Source: Mycobacterium bourgelatii
Lineage (GTDB): Bacteria; Actinomycetota; Actinomycetes; Mycobacteriales; Mycobacteriaceae
Reading direction: 5' to 3'
Assembly (NCBI RefSeq): GCF_010723575.1
Contig: NZ_BLKZ01000002.1
Span: forward strand, 868,001-932,000
Length of the DNA: 64,000 bases
Position numbers and translations under genes: made by a program
The notes under the pieces: generated by a model
Database searches by the model: none
What the model was told of the DNA's origin: nothing
Seen by the model: only the letters and a program-made list of their open reading frames with translations
In this document: piece by piece, positions 32,684 through 42,488 of the stretch
Position numbering within the stretch: position 1 is the first letter of the stretch
Layout: the number at the start of each line of letters is the position of its first letter

Positions 32684-34242
32684 CGGCCGGCGTGGTCGGC
32701 ACGGCGGCGCGGGCAGTGCTGCTTTCGGGCTTGCTCGGTCCGCCCGGTCCGAGCGCAGCCGCGCGCCTGGTCCGCGAGCTCGTCCGAAGCGGGACGAATC
32801 TCTATACGCTGCTGGCTATTTCGGCGGCGAGATGGCCTGACCGGACCGCGATCATCGACGACGACGGCGCGCTGAGCTACCGCGAGGTGCAATCGATCAC
32901 CGAGGCGCTTGCCGACGAACTCCGCCGAGCGGGGGTGGGGCCGGGGCATGCCGTGGGCGTCATGTGCCGCAACGGACGCGACTTTGTCGCCTCCGTATTC
33001 GCCACGGCCCTGGTGGGTGCGGACGTAGTTCTGGTCAACACGGAGTTCCGCAGCGACGCGCTCGGCGGTTCCCTCAGTTCCCATTCGATTAGAACGATGT
33101 TCTGCGACAAGGAATTCGCTGACCAGATCCACGAAACCGGGCAGCAGATACAGCTTTTCGATCCGCAGGAGTTCCCGGCGCAGGCCGCCGTTGCGCGCCC
33201 GAAGGTGGCGCCGGCCGGCAGAATGATCCTATTGACGTCAGGGACGACGGGTGTGCCCAAGGGGGTGCCACGCACACCAAAGGTGAGTTCAGGACTGGGC
33301 GTGGGTGTGACGATCCTCGAACGCACCAGATTACAGGTCGGATCTCGAGTTGGCTTGGCAGTTCCGATGTTTCACGGGCTGGGCTTCGGCATCTTGATGC
33401 TCACCGTGGCACTGGGTGGCACCGTGCTCACGCATCGCCGTTTCGACGCCGAGACCACGCTCGCCCAGGCCTCGCTGCAACGCGCCGATGCGCTCAGCGT
33501 GGTACCGATCATGCTGTCCCGCATTCTGGACCTGCCCCAGCGGGTACGTGCACGGAATCCGTTGCCGTCGCTGCGGGTGGTGATCTCCAGCGGTGACCGG
33601 CTCGATCCCAGCCTGGCGCGCCGGTTCATGGACGCCTACGGCGACGTGCTGTACAACCTCTACGGTTCCACCGAGGTCGGAATCGGTTCGCTGGCAACGC
33701 CGGTCGAGTTGCGTCGCTCCCCGGAAACGGTGGGCCGACCGGTCGCCGGATGTCCGGTCCGCATCTACGACAGGCGCGGTCGGCCGGTAGGACGGCGGGT
33801 CACCGGACGCATCTTCGTCGGCGGCGCAATGGGATCCGACGGATACACCGGCGGTGGCTCCAAGGCCGTCATCGATGGGATGGTCAGCACCGGTGACATG
33901 GGTTACCTCGATGATGCCGGTCGGCTGTATATCGTTGGGCGCGAGGACGACATGATCCTTTCCGGCGGGGAAAACGTATACCCGCGGGCATTGGAGAATG
34001 CCCTGGCCACCCACCCCGACATCGCCGAGAACGCGGTCGTCGGGGTGCCCGACGAACAATTCGGGCACCGGCTTGCCGCCTACGTCGTCCTGAAGGCGGA
34101 CCGGGCCGTCGACGTGCCCGCATTGCGAGAGTTCCTGAAGGGCAAGGTGTCTCGTTTCGAGCAGCCGCGGGACATCCACATCGTCGAAAGCATCCCGCGC
34201 AATCCCGCCGGCAAGGTAATACGCCGGGAGCTCACGCGCTGA
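32680..34242 (+). CDS. FadD-type long-chain acyl-CoA synthetase
   Basis: A protein of 520 residues of the adenylate-forming family: ILLTSGTTGVPKGVPRTP (P-loop), YGSTEVGIGSLATP, STGDMGYLDDAGRLYIVGR, DDMILSGGENVYP and the C-terminal NPAGKVIRREL lysine. It resembles mycobacterial FadD2/FadD12 enzymes. GTG 32680 overlaps the SDR stop by 4 nt. The longer upstream frame lies within the SDR gene. It ends 17 bp before the convergent ctpI. SDR plus FadD suggests modification and activation of a lipid. The precise substrate is unknown. Confidence 0.9.
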   Translation: MTAGVVGTAARAVLLSGLLGPPGPSAAARLVRELVRSGTNLYTLLAISAARWPDRTAIIDDDGALSYREVQSITEALADELRRAGVGPGHAVGVMCRNGRDFVASVFATALVGADVVLVNTEFRSDALGGSLSSHSIRTMFCDKEFADQIHETGQQIQLFDPQEFPAQAAVARPKVAPAGRMILLTSGTTGVPKGVPRTPKVSSGLGVGVTILERTRLQVGSRVGLAVPMFHGLGFGILMLTVALGGTVLTHRRFDAETTLAQASLQRADALSVVPIMLSRILDLPQRVRARNPLPSLRVVISSGDRLDPSLARRFMDAYGDVLYNLYGSTEVGIGSLATPVELRRSPETVGRPVAGCPVRIYDRRGRPVGRRVTGRIFVGGAMGSDGYTGGGSKAVIDGMVSTGDMGYLDDAGRLYIVGREDDMILSGGENVYPRALENALATHPDIAENAVVGVPDEQFGHRLAAYVVLKADRAVDVPALREFLKGKVSRFEQPRDIHIVESIPRNPAGKVIRRELTR

Positions 34243-34259
34243 GCGGCTCGGCGCAATTC

Positions 34260-37200
34260 CTACTCGGATTCTTCGAGTTCCTCGGATTCGCCGGGCTCTA
34301 GGGCGATGACCGTGTTGTTCAACCACTTCGGCGCCAGCACCGACAGTACGGTCGCCCCTGCGGTGGCACCGCCGACCCCGAGCCAGGCCACCGGCCCCAG
34401 CGGCGTGCACCCGAAGAATTGGCTCAGCCCCGGTGTTTGGATGATGCCGATCAGCGCGCCCGCGCTGCCCAGTGCCGTCGCCACGACGAGCGGACTGTGT
34501 TGTCGGGTGAGCAGCGTCTGCGCCAGCTGCGTCGTCACCAGAGCGGTCAGTCCCATTGTCGCCGTGCGCCTTTCCGTTCCAGGCGTCCAGCGTCCGATGG
34601 TCCAGGCGGCAGTCGCCCCGGCGGCCGTGACCACGCCGCGGTTGACGATCTGGCGCATCAATGGCGCGTCCAATGAAGGCCTGGGACCCGTCAGCACCGC
34701 ACGGCGATGGGCACGGCGTGCCTCCTCGGCCTCTTCCTCGGTGTCGTACTCGGCCTCATCCGGCTCGGCGAACTGCGACGTCACGGCGACCGCCAACGCG
34801 GGGAACATGTCGGTCAGCAGGTTCACCAGCAGCAGCTGACGCGTGCCGATCGGCGCCCTACCGTTGCCGAAAGCCGTTCCTAGGACGGTAAACATCACCT
34901 CGCCGACGTTGCCGCCCACCAGGATCGTCACCGCGTCGCGCACGCCCGCCCACATGCCCCGCCCCTCGACCAGTGCGTCGATCAGTACGCCCAGGTCGTC
35001 GTCGGTCAAGACGATGTCGGCAGCCCCACGCGCGGCGGAGGAACCGCGGCCGCTGACTCCGATGCCCACATCGGCCATCCGGATCGCCGCTGCGTCGTTG
35101 GCGCCGTCGCCGACCATGGCGGTCACCCGCCCACAGCGCTGCAGCGCCGCCACGATCTGCACCTTTTGCTCCGGGCTGACGCGAGCGAACACCTGAACGT
35201 CCGCAGCGAGTTTGGCGCAGGCGTCTTCATCCAGACCGGCGATTTCGGCACCCGTGACCACTCGGACGTCCGCCGGCAGCCCCAACTGGCGGGCGATCGC
35301 CCGCGCGGTGACGGGGTGGTCGCCGGTGATCAGCACGACGTTGCGGTCGGCGTCCAGCAAGGCTTCGATCAGGGGACGCGACGACGCCCGCGCGGTGTCC
35401 GCCAGTCCTACATAGCCGAGTAGTTCGAGGTCTTTGGCGGCCTCGTCGACGGCATCGGCATCGGTGTCCTCTTCCCCGGTGGTCCCGTTGTCCCACGGGC
35501 GTTGCGCCACCGCGAGCACTCGTAAGCCCTGCTCGGCGAGCTCGTGCACCAGCGTCTCGGCGTGTTCAATCTCGGTGTCGGGATCGGCGAATCGGCAGCG
35601 CGGCAGGATCTCCTCCGGCGCGCCCTTGACCATCAAGATCGGTTTCGTGCGCTTGGCGCTCGCCGTGCCTATCGTGGCGGCGTAGCCGCGGCTGGACTCG
35701 AATGGCACCTCTGCCAGCACCGTCCAATGCGAATCACCTTGCCCGTTAAGCGAACTCGCCGCGGTGATGATCGCTTCGTCGGTGGCATGGGCATGTCCCT
35801 CGCCGTTGTGCGGCTGGGTCGATGCGCGCGCTGCGGCTCGCAGTATCTCGGGGTCGGGTTTGTCGGGCAGCGGATCACCCGGGGCGGCGTCGCGCGGAAT
35901 GGCGCACACGACGCGTAGTCGGTTCTCGGTCAGGGTGCCCGTCTTGTCGAAGCAAATGGTGTCGACCCGGCCCAGCGCTTCGATGGTGCGCGGTGAGCGC
36001 ACCAAGGCCCCCCGCGCCGTCAGCCGTTGGGCCGCGGCGAGCTGGGAGAGGGTGGCAACCAGCGGCAGGCCCTCGGGGACGGCAGCCACGGCGATGGCCA
36101 CGCCGTCGGCCACGGCCTGCCGCAGCGAGGCGCGGCGCAGCAGCGCCAACCCGGTCACCGCGGCGCCACCCGCGAGGGTCATCGGCAGCACCTTGCTGGT
36201 CAGCTCGCGCAACCGGGCCTGGACCCCCGCCGACGTCTCGACGTCGGCGACCGCCGAGATCGCGCGGTGGGCAGCAGTGCCCACCCCGGTGGCCACCACG
36301 ATCGCGCGGGCACGTCCGGCGACGATCGTGCTTCCCTCGAAAAGCATGCTGGCCCGGTCCGGGTCTGCGACGGCGACCGGATCCACCTGCTTGTCCACTG
36401 GCAACGACTCGCCGGTGAGGAACGACTCGTCGACCTCGAGGTCCTCGGCGATCAACACGCGGGCATCCGCCGGGACGACTTCCGGTGCGGCCAGATCGAT
36501 GACGTCGCCTGCCCGCAACGACTTCGCCGACACCGTTACCGTGCGCGTGGCGTGCCGCGCCGCCTCCAGCCGTCGCCGGGTCGTCGCCATTGCCGGAACG
36601 ACGACGCGACGCACCAGTTGATCCTGTTCGGCGAACAATTCGGCGGCCGCCGCTTCGGCTCGCAACCGCTGCACGCCGCCGGTCAGTGCGTTGACGGCCA
36701 TCACGCCCGCCACCAGCACCGCGTCGACGTTGCTGCCGACGATCGCGGAAGCCGCCGCTCCGACGGCAAGGATCGGGGTCAGTGGATCGGACAGTTCGAC
36801 CCGCGTGGCACGTGCCAAGCGGCCCATCGTTTGAATCGGGCCGCGTAGCGGCGCAACCGCCGGCTCGTAGGAGAGGTCGCTGAGCCGGCGTCGCCAGGTC
36901 GGGGTCGCGGACTCGACGGCCAGCGGGCGCTTCCCGCCCGCCAGTCGCGAGTAGACGATCTCGGGGTCCAGCGCGTGCCAGGCGGTCAGTGGCTGCGGTG
37001 TGGGGTCCGGTAGCCGCAGCACCCGGGCGGCCGACCAGCTTCCCGAAACCAAGGCCGTCGCCGCGGCGGCGTTGACTGGGTTGAGCCAGCGCCGGAAGCT
37101 GGCCGGATTGGTGGACCGGTCCTGTTCACCCGTAACGAGCAGCAGGCCGGCCAGCGTCGTGCCGCCCTGCGCGAGGTGTACGGCCGATTCGCTCGTCGCG

Positions 37201-39101
37201 CGCGCCGCCGGAAGGGCTGACAGTAACCGCACCGCCGCCGCCAAATCGGTGCCGGTGATGATGTCAGCGGTCCACGGGGTGGCCGCCCGGGGATCGTCGA
37301 GGGCCACCCCGACGTCGGCGATGGCCAACGCGGCCAGCGTGTCGGTCGAGGCGAAGTCGCGGTGTAGCGCGGTGATCAGCAATACCGGCCCGCGGTCGAC
37401 TCGCAGCTCCCGCACGAGCTTGAGCAGGGGCGTGCCCGACGGATGCGTCGACCCGACGCTGGCCGACAGGTCCTCGGTGCCGGCCACATTGCGCAACACC
37501 ACCCGCGCTCCGGTGCGGTGGGCGGTTTGTAGCAGCGGAACCGCGTACGGGTCGACCTCCCATCCCACGTCGACGCTGCCGACCCGCTCGCCGTCCACCA
37601 CGAGCTCGGCGTGTTCGAGGCCTTGAGCGGGTGTTGCCGACGGCCCCTGCGATCGGACCCATTTCAGCCGCGCGCCGGTGGCCGGCAATTCGTCGGGATC
37701 CGGTTCCGGTGCCTCCTCCCCGTGCAGCAGGGCGTCGGCAACCTCGTAGACGCGATCGTCGTCCCAGCCCGGCACTTCTCCGCGGGAATGCAGGACGGCG
37801 CGGTGATCACCGCGAAGCGCGGCCCCGTCGATGACGACCACCTTCACCCGGTCCAGGCGACGGAGTGCGCCCGGATCCAGTACCAGCAGGCCCTGGTTAG
37901 CCAGCCCGCGTCCCAGGGTCGCGGCGAACGCCTGCCGACCGAGGTGGGCGGCTTTGGGCACGCCGGCCAGGATCGCCTCGGCGGCCTCCGCGGCGCCGCC
38001 GCCGGCGAACAACGCGCCTGCGGCGGCTACCACCGAGCCGTTCGCCGCCTGGTTGACGTACTCCTCGATGGGGCCGGCCATCGCCCCCTTCGCGGTGTCG
38101 ATCGCGGAGTCGATGGCGCCGTCGACGACGACGTGCGAGGCCTCGCCCGCGGCCGCGGCCGCCCAGTTGTGCCGAGGCGCCTGCTCGTCCCCTGCGGAAG
38201 ACAGCACCTGCACCACCGGTGCCTGTGGCCGGGTTGGCGAGGCCAACCCGGGCTCCCGTTCCCGCCATCGCTGGCGGTGCGCCGCCGCCTCGGACAGCTG
38301 GAGGCCACGTTGGACCAGGTCCAATAGCGGTGTGCCGACTGACTGGCTCAACCCGTACGCCAAAGCGGTCGAACCACTCAGCGCGATGTCGGTGCCTACT
38401 CGGCCGAGCTTGGACTCGAGGACCGACACCACACGCGGCTGATAGTTGATGAGGGCCGCAGCAGCCCGGGCGCTGCGCGGCGCCATCGGCAGCCGGGTGA
38501 ACCAGCCGGTCACCGCGGCACTGACGGCCACGACGTCCATGGCCGCGGCGGTCAGCGGCACCAGAATGGCCAGGGGGTTGCCCGGGTCGGCGAAGGGTGC
38601 GGCCGGAGGCGCCGACCCGGAATCCGTCTCGGACAGGTCGGTGCTCACGGCGGCGACGGTCTCGCGCACCTGGTCCAGGACGTCGTCGGTGTCGGCGTCT
38701 GCCTCGACCTCCACGACCAGTCGGCCGAGGGCCCCTTCGACGTGGGCCTTGGCGACACCGGGAATTCGGCGCACCGGTTCCTCGACCACGGCGGCGTGCT
38801 CATGCCAGCGTGGAAACGGCAGCAGCGGGTCGAGGTCGAAGTGCACCCGTCGCCCGCTCTGCCACCGAATCGGTGGCTCGATGGTGTCCTTGGCGCCGTG
38901 TGTGGAGTCCCGTTGGCCGAGCATTCGATTGGTCGATTGAGCCGCGGTCTGCACCACCGGAACGACGAGCTCAACCACTGGACTGGTCAGGGTCTGAACG
39001 GTGCCGGCGGCGCCGGCCGCACCGTTGATCCCGGCTCGCAACGCCAGGGCGGCCCCGCTGGTGATACCGCCGACGACGCCGGCCACACCCGGGATTTTCA
39101 T
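34260..39101 (-). CDS. ctpI: Giant P-type ATPase CtpI
   Basis: A protein of 1613 residues (M. tuberculosis CtpI is about 1632). The first half is a large, partly Ala-rich N-terminal region with an HMA-like fold lacking CxxC (VAKAHVEGALGRLVVEVEAD) and degenerate ATPase-like segments. The second half is a full P-type ATPase with TGES, DKTGTLTENRLR, GDGANDAAAIRMADVG and C-terminal membrane segments including LLVNLLTDMFPALAVAV. The motor half resembles P2-type (Ca/Mg-like) pumps more than P1B pumps, and no CPC is seen. The transported ion is unknown. ATG 39101 has GAGAGGTGG upstream. A large hairpin lies about 200 bp before the start. Confidence 0.92.
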   Translation of the reverse strand: MKIPGVAGVVGGITSGAALALRAGINGAAGAAGTVQTLTSPVVELVVPVVQTAAQSTNRMLGQRDSTHGAKDTIEPPIRWQSGRRVHFDLDPLLPFPRWHEHAAVVEEPVRRIPGVAKAHVEGALGRLVVEVEADADTDDVLDQVRETVAAVSTDLSETDSGSAPPAAPFADPGNPLAILVPLTAAAMDVVAVSAAVTGWFTRLPMAPRSARAAAALINYQPRVVSVLESKLGRVGTDIALSGSTALAYGLSQSVGTPLLDLVQRGLQLSEAAAHRQRWREREPGLASPTRPQAPVVQVLSSAGDEQAPRHNWAAAAAGEASHVVVDGAIDSAIDTAKGAMAGPIEEYVNQAANGSVVAAAGALFAGGGAAEAAEAILAGVPKAAHLGRQAFAATLGRGLANQGLLVLDPGALRRLDRVKVVVIDGAALRGDHRAVLHSRGEVPGWDDDRVYEVADALLHGEEAPEPDPDELPATGARLKWVRSQGPSATPAQGLEHAELVVDGERVGSVDVGWEVDPYAVPLLQTAHRTGARVVLRNVAGTEDLSASVGSTHPSGTPLLKLVRELRVDRGPVLLITALHRDFASTDTLAALAIADVGVALDDPRAATPWTADIITGTDLAAAVRLLSALPAARATSESAVHLAQGGTTLAGLLLVTGEQDRSTNPASFRRWLNPVNAAAATALVSGSWSAARVLRLPDPTPQPLTAWHALDPEIVYSRLAGGKRPLAVESATPTWRRRLSDLSYEPAVAPLRGPIQTMGRLARATRVELSDPLTPILAVGAAASAIVGSNVDAVLVAGVMAVNALTGGVQRLRAEAAAAELFAEQDQLVRRVVVPAMATTRRRLEAARHATRTVTVSAKSLRAGDVIDLAAPEVVPADARVLIAEDLEVDESFLTGESLPVDKQVDPVAVADPDRASMLFEGSTIVAGRARAIVVATGVGTAAHRAISAVADVETSAGVQARLRELTSKVLPMTLAGGAAVTGLALLRRASLRQAVADGVAIAVAAVPEGLPLVATLSQLAAAQRLTARGALVRSPRTIEALGRVDTICFDKTGTLTENRLRVVCAIPRDAAPGDPLPDKPDPEILRAAARASTQPHNGEGHAHATDEAIITAASSLNGQGDSHWTVLAEVPFESSRGYAATIGTASAKRTKPILMVKGAPEEILPRCRFADPDTEIEHAETLVHELAEQGLRVLAVAQRPWDNGTTGEEDTDADAVDEAAKDLELLGYVGLADTARASSRPLIEALLDADRNVVLITGDHPVTARAIARQLGLPADVRVVTGAEIAGLDEDACAKLAADVQVFARVSPEQKVQIVAALQRCGRVTAMVGDGANDAAAIRMADVGIGVSGRGSSAARGAADIVLTDDDLGVLIDALVEGRGMWAGVRDAVTILVGGNVGEVMFTVLGTAFGNGRAPIGTRQLLLVNLLTDMFPALAVAVTSQFAEPDEAEYDTEEEAEEARRAHRRAVLTGPRPSLDAPLMRQIVNRGVVTAAGATAAWTIGRWTPGTERRTATMGLTALVTTQLAQTLLTRQHSPLVVATALGSAGALIGIIQTPGLSQFFGCTPLGPVAWLGVGGATAGATVLSVLAPKWLNNTVIALEPGESEELEESE

Positions 39102-39299
39102 TCGGCCACCTCTCGACTACGTCCAGCGCCCCAATCCTCCTGGCGTCCAACGGTGCTGTCCACACGTGAGTGCGTACGCGCATCCGACGATGCCGCCAGG
39201 GAAGGGCGTGTCAGCTGGCTGACTACAGCAGTACCCAACCAGCGGCGGAAAAACTTGGCCTAGCGCGATGAATTTGCCTCGCGTGTCGGGTGCCGCGAT

Positions 39300-39354
39300 G
39301 ACTCTGCGGATTTGGCGGGAATGTGCGAGAAGACGCCGCCAAGAGCGCAGAGTC
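39300..39354 (-). terminator. Nested 55-nt hairpin in the gap upstream of ctpI
   Basis: The outer stem is GACTCTGCG / CGCAGAGTC (39300-39308 with 39346-39354). Then a 3x3 internal loop and an inner stem TTGGCGG / CCGCCAA (39312-39318 with 39336-39342) enclose a 17-nt loop, all pairs perfect. It is in the 311-bp gap between the small gene at 39413 and ctpI. It could end the upstream transcript or form a regulatory leader for ctpI. The rest of this gap (39102-39412) shows no gene. Confidence 0.55.
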
Positions 39355-39412
39355 GACGCACGGAGATATGGCCCCGTGAGGGGTTGACCCGCCATTCCCC
39401 CAGTTAGGTGGA

Positions 39413-39685
39413 CTACAGGTAGCGGTGGTGTGCCTTGCCGACGTGGTACCCGGTGGGGAATGACTTCTCGATGACCTGAAGCTGGTGGTCAACCCTGGAC
39501 TCGAGTTCCAGGACCACGCAGCTGTCGCCGACGGTCTTGGATTCGAGAACTATGTAGCGTTGACCGCCATCGGTGATCGGGTCACCCGAGTGCAAAGCCT
39601 CCACGGGTACTAATTCGGCATCTCCGTCTGATCCCTCTGACTCCACGCGATTCACAGTAAGCCAATTCCGCTGACCAGGGAACAC
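39413..39685 (-). CDS. Small hypothetical protein in the Rv0108c position
   Basis: Up to 90 residues from GTG 39685. GTG 39655 or 39646 are possible shorter starts and no ribosome site decides between them. The sequence has a conserved-looking core (PVEALHSGDPITDGGQRYIVLES) and VVLELESRVDHQLQVIEKSF, read as a small all-beta domain with His-rich end (HVGKAHHRYL). Its place between ctpI and a PE gene matches Rv0108c, also a short unknown. I see no motif that tells function. Confidence 0.6.
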   Translation of the reverse strand: MFPGQRNWLTVNRVESEGSDGDAELVPVEALHSGDPITDGGQRYIVLESKTVGDSCVVLELESRVDHQLQVIEKSFPTGYHVGKAHHRYL

Positions 39686-39919
39686 CTGTGAGTCGGTAAT
39701 GCCTGATCACGGCCATTACACAGCCTCCGGTGGTGCACCGAGAGAAGCGCTGTCGGCCAACTGCTTTGGCGTCGCGATTCGGGCTACTCGGCGCGCCGGA
39801 AGGCCAAAAAATTGGTGCACGGGGCACCTCCGAGGCGCGGTTACGCTTTATTTACTGCCGAATTTCAACGGCGACCGCAGAAATCCGACTGGTCCCCGGG
39901 CTTAGTGAAAGGCGTCCAA

Positions 39920-40216
39920 ATGTCGTTTGTGATTGCACTGCCGGAGAAGGTGGCCGAGGCCGCAGCAGATCTGGCGGCCATCCGCTCGTCGATCAGCGCC
40001 GCCAACACCGCCGCCGCAGTTCCCACGGCGGGTGTCGCGCCTCCCGGCGCGGACGCGGTTTCGGCAACCATCGCTGCCCTGTTCGGCGCGCACGCTCAGG
40101 CCTACCAGAAATTGAGTGCTCAGGCGGTCGCGTTCCACGACCAAGTTGTTCAATTGCTCGCCGCGGGAGGGAAGGCGTACGAAGCCGCCGAAGCCGGCAA
40201 CGCGACGCCCCTGTAG
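39920..40216 (+). CDS. PE-only protein at the PE_PGRS1 position
   Basis: A protein of 98 residues: a complete PE domain from MSFVIALPEKVAEAAADLAA to FHDQVVQLLAAGGKAYEAAEAGNATPL, ending in a stop exactly where PE_PGRS proteins continue into the GRPLIGNG linker and repeats. Between the rhomboid gene and the Rv0108c-like gene M. tuberculosis has PE_PGRS1, so this is either its PGRS-less form or a truncated copy. No PGRS remnants lie downstream. The start ATG 39920 is set by the family N-terminus, although the open frame runs further upstream. Confidence 0.87.
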   Translation: MSFVIALPEKVAEAAADLAAIRSSISAANTAAAVPTAGVAPPGADAVSATIAALFGAHAQAYQKLSAQAVAFHDQVVQLLAAGGKAYEAAEAGNATPL

Positions 40217-40343
40217 ACACCCTCGTTACGACCCGTCAGGGCCGTCATCGGCGATCGTGGCGGCCAGCCCAATCCAGTCCCGAGCGACTCCACGAAACCG
40301 ACGCTAGTCGTTTAGGCATCGTGTCTCAGGCAACAATGGTGCG

Positions 40344-41195
40344 GTGAGTGGGCCCAGCACGTCGCAGACGCCAGCCTGTTATCGCCACCCCCAGCGGACC
40401 ACGTACGTCCGCTGCACCCGATGCGACCGCTACATCTGCGGGGAGTGCATGCGGGTGAGCCCGGTCGGCCACCAGTGCGCCGAGTGCGTGGAAGAGGGAG
40501 CCCGGACCGTCCGTCAGCCGACGCTGCAATTCGGCGGGCAACAACTGTCGCCAACCCCGGTGGTCACCATTGCGCTGATCGGGGTGAACGTGCTGGCCTT
40601 CATCTTGCAGATCGCGTTGCCCGGGTTGACGCGAGAATTCGCCCTATCGGCCCCCGGCGTCGCCGACGGACAGGTGTACCGACTGGTGACCTCGGCGTTC
40701 CTGCACTACGGCGTGACCCATCTGTTGCTGAACATGTGGGGCCTGTACGTGGTGGGGACGCCGCTGGAGACACTGCTAGGTCAGGTGAGGTACGTCGCGC
40801 TGTACGCGTTGAGTGCGCTCGGCGGCTCAGTGCTGGTCTATCTGATCTCGCCGCTCGACTCGTTGACGGCGGGGGCCTCGGGCGCCGTGTTCGGCCTGTT
40901 CGGTGCCCTGGCAGTGGTGGCGAATCGACTCAAGGTCGACGTGCGCTGGATCGTTGCCGTCATTGCGATCAACCTGGCCTTCAACTTCGCTGCCCCCGCC
41001 ATGGGTTCCGGGCCGATCAGCTGGCAGGCACACGTGGGCGGGTTGGTGACCGGGGCGTTGGTAGCCGCGGCGTTCGTCTACGCGCCCCGGGAGCGGCGCA
41101 CGCAGATCCAAGTCGGAACTACGGCCGTTCTGCTGGTCATTTTCGTCGCGCTGATCTGGTGGCGCACAACTGTTTTACTGCCTCTTATGGCGTGA
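40344..41195 (+). CDS. Rhomboid serine protease with B-box zinc-binding N-terminus (Rv0110-like)
   Basis: A protein of 283 residues. N-terminal Cys/His-rich zinc-binding region (CYRHPQRTTYVRC, CDRYICGEC, GHQCAEC), then six membrane segments. The catalytic serine is S179 in GASGAVFG and the histidine H230 in WQAHVGGLVTG. N130 of LLLNMWGLY completes the oxyanion environment. It cleaves membrane proteins within the bilayer. Substrates are unknown. GTG 40344 is the start. Gene order (PE gene, then rhomboid) follows M. tuberculosis Rv0109-Rv0110. Confidence 0.93.
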   Translation: MSGPSTSQTPACYRHPQRTTYVRCTRCDRYICGECMRVSPVGHQCAECVEEGARTVRQPTLQFGGQQLSPTPVVTIALIGVNVLAFILQIALPGLTREFALSAPGVADGQVYRLVTSAFLHYGVTHLLLNMWGLYVVGTPLETLLGQVRYVALYALSALGGSVLVYLISPLDSLTAGASGAVFGLFGALAVVANRLKVDVRWIVAVIAINLAFNFAAPAMGSGPISWQAHVGGLVTGALVAAAFVYAPRERRTQIQVGTTAVLLVIFVALIWWRTTVLLPLMA

Positions 41196-41255
41196 GCAGC
41201 CGCAGCAGCGCGTCCGAGCGCGAATGGTGGTGCCGGTAAGGCTACGTTGTGTCGC

Positions 41256-41717
41256 ATGGGTTGGTGGGTTGCGCACGCGGAGCGGACGTTGAGCGAGGAG
41301 GTGCCCGCACCACCTGACGCGGTCCGCGATTTCTATGTGGACCTCGACAACATCAGAATTGTCCACCCATTGATCGTGTCGGTTCAGGTGCTGTCCCGCA
41401 GCGAAACGCCGGAGGGCTATCGGCAGACGTACCGGGTGGTCGACCGGATTCCATTGGGTCCGATCACCATTCGAACCAGCTACGTCGCCCGGTTGGATGT
41501 GCCCGTGTCGGGTGACGTGAAGACGGAGGCCGACCAGTCACCGGGCGTGCGCCTGCGCGGAACGGTGACGTTCGCGCCCACCGGAGCCGGCACCCGGGTC
41601 ACCGAACGGATTCACATCGCCGCGCCCCGCCCGCTGGCGGGATTCACCACCCGCGAAGCGGTCAAGGCGCACATCGAGATGCTCTCAGGGATCCGGCGTC
41701 ACTTCGAATCGAGCTGA
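41256..41717 (+). CDS. SRPBCC-family protein
   Basis: A protein of 153 residues of the polyketide cyclase/START-like fold: EEVPAPPDAVRDFYVDLDNI, a central strand region with VQVLSRSE and YRQTYRVVDRIPLG, and a closing helix TTREAVKAHIEMLSGIRRHF. ATG 41256 is preferred over TTG 41247 because the following residues match the family start. The last 19 bp overlap the convergent SDR gene, the first gene of the catabolic island, so it may mark that island's border. Ligand unknown. Confidence 0.82.
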   Translation: MGWWVAHAERTLSEEVPAPPDAVRDFYVDLDNIRIVHPLIVSVQVLSRSETPEGYRQTYRVVDRIPLGPITIRTSYVARLDVPVSGDVKTEADQSPGVRLRGTVTFAPTGAGTRVTERIHIAAPRPLAGFTTREAVKAHIEMLSGIRRHFESS

Positions 41718-42487
41718 GCGGGTTTCCATTCCGAGGTCAACGCCAATTCGGACAGGTACTTCGTCGAGCTCCAGCCCCCGTCGACGACGATCGTCTGCCC
41801 GTTGATGAAGGCGCCGCCGGGTGAGCAGAGGAACGCGACCGTGCTGGCGACATCGTCGACGGTGCCTAACCGCTGGTGCGGCGTCATCTCCACCTGCATG
41901 CGCTTGAAACGTTTGTCCTGCAGTCGCTGCTCGGTCATCGGGGTCTGGATCACCCCGGGAGCCACCGCGTTGCAGCGTATTCCCTGGGATCCGTATTGAC
42001 AGGCGATGTGGTTGGTCAGGGCCGTGAGCCCGCCCTTGGCGGCGGAGTAGGCGCCGCCACGCATTCCGCCGACGACCGCGAATGTGGAGGTGATGTTGAT
42101 GATCGCCGAGCCGGGTGCCATGTGCGGCAGCACTTCGCGAGCGAGCCGGAATGGCGCCCGCAGCATCAAACCCAGGAAATAGTCCAGGGATTCGTCGTCG
42201 GTCTCGTGCAGGGGCTTGGGGCTGCCCACCCCGGCGTTGTTGATCAGGAAGTCGATCCGCCCCCATCGGGACACGGCGGCGTCGGCGATCTGCCGCGGTG
42301 CGTCGTCGTCGGTGAGATCGGCGGCGTGCGTTGCGACCCAGTCGGGATCACCGATCGCCCGCGCCAGTTCGGCGAGCCTGCTTTCGTCGCGTCCCGTCGC
42401 CAACACCGCTATGCCCGCCTCGGCAAGCTTGGTGGCGCAACCGAAACCGATTCCGCCGGTCGCCCCAGTGACGATCGCTACCTGCAT
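41699..42487 (-). CDS. SDR-family dehydrogenase of the catabolic island
   Basis: An SDR of 262 residues: TGATGGIG, NNAG, YSAAK and the C-terminal NGQTIVVDGG motif of FabG-like enzymes. ATG 42487 lies 1 bp after the acyl-CoA ligase stop. The open frame to 42502 only adds five residues overlapping it. It is the last gene of the minus-strand set (propeller, GntR, ligase, SDR). Likely oxidises a hydroxyl group of the pathway intermediate. The substrate is not known. Confidence 0.88.
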   Translation of the reverse strand: MQVAIVTGATGGIGFGCATKLAEAGIAVLATGRDESRLAELARAIGDPDWVATHAADLTDDDAPRQIADAAVSRWGRIDFLINNAGVGSPKPLHETDDESLDYFLGLMLRAPFRLAREVLPHMAPGSAIINITSTFAVVGGMRGGAYSAAKGGLTALTNHIACQYGSQGIRCNAVAPGVIQTPMTEQRLQDKRFKRMQVEMTPHQRLGTVDDVASTVAFLCSPGGAFINGQTIVVDGGWSSTKYLSELALTSEWKPAQLDSK

Positions 42488-42488
42488 G

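Noticed and set aside
39117..39395. 92-codon minus-strand frame upstream of ctpI
   Set aside because: No family resemblance or ribosome site, and it spans the nested hairpin.
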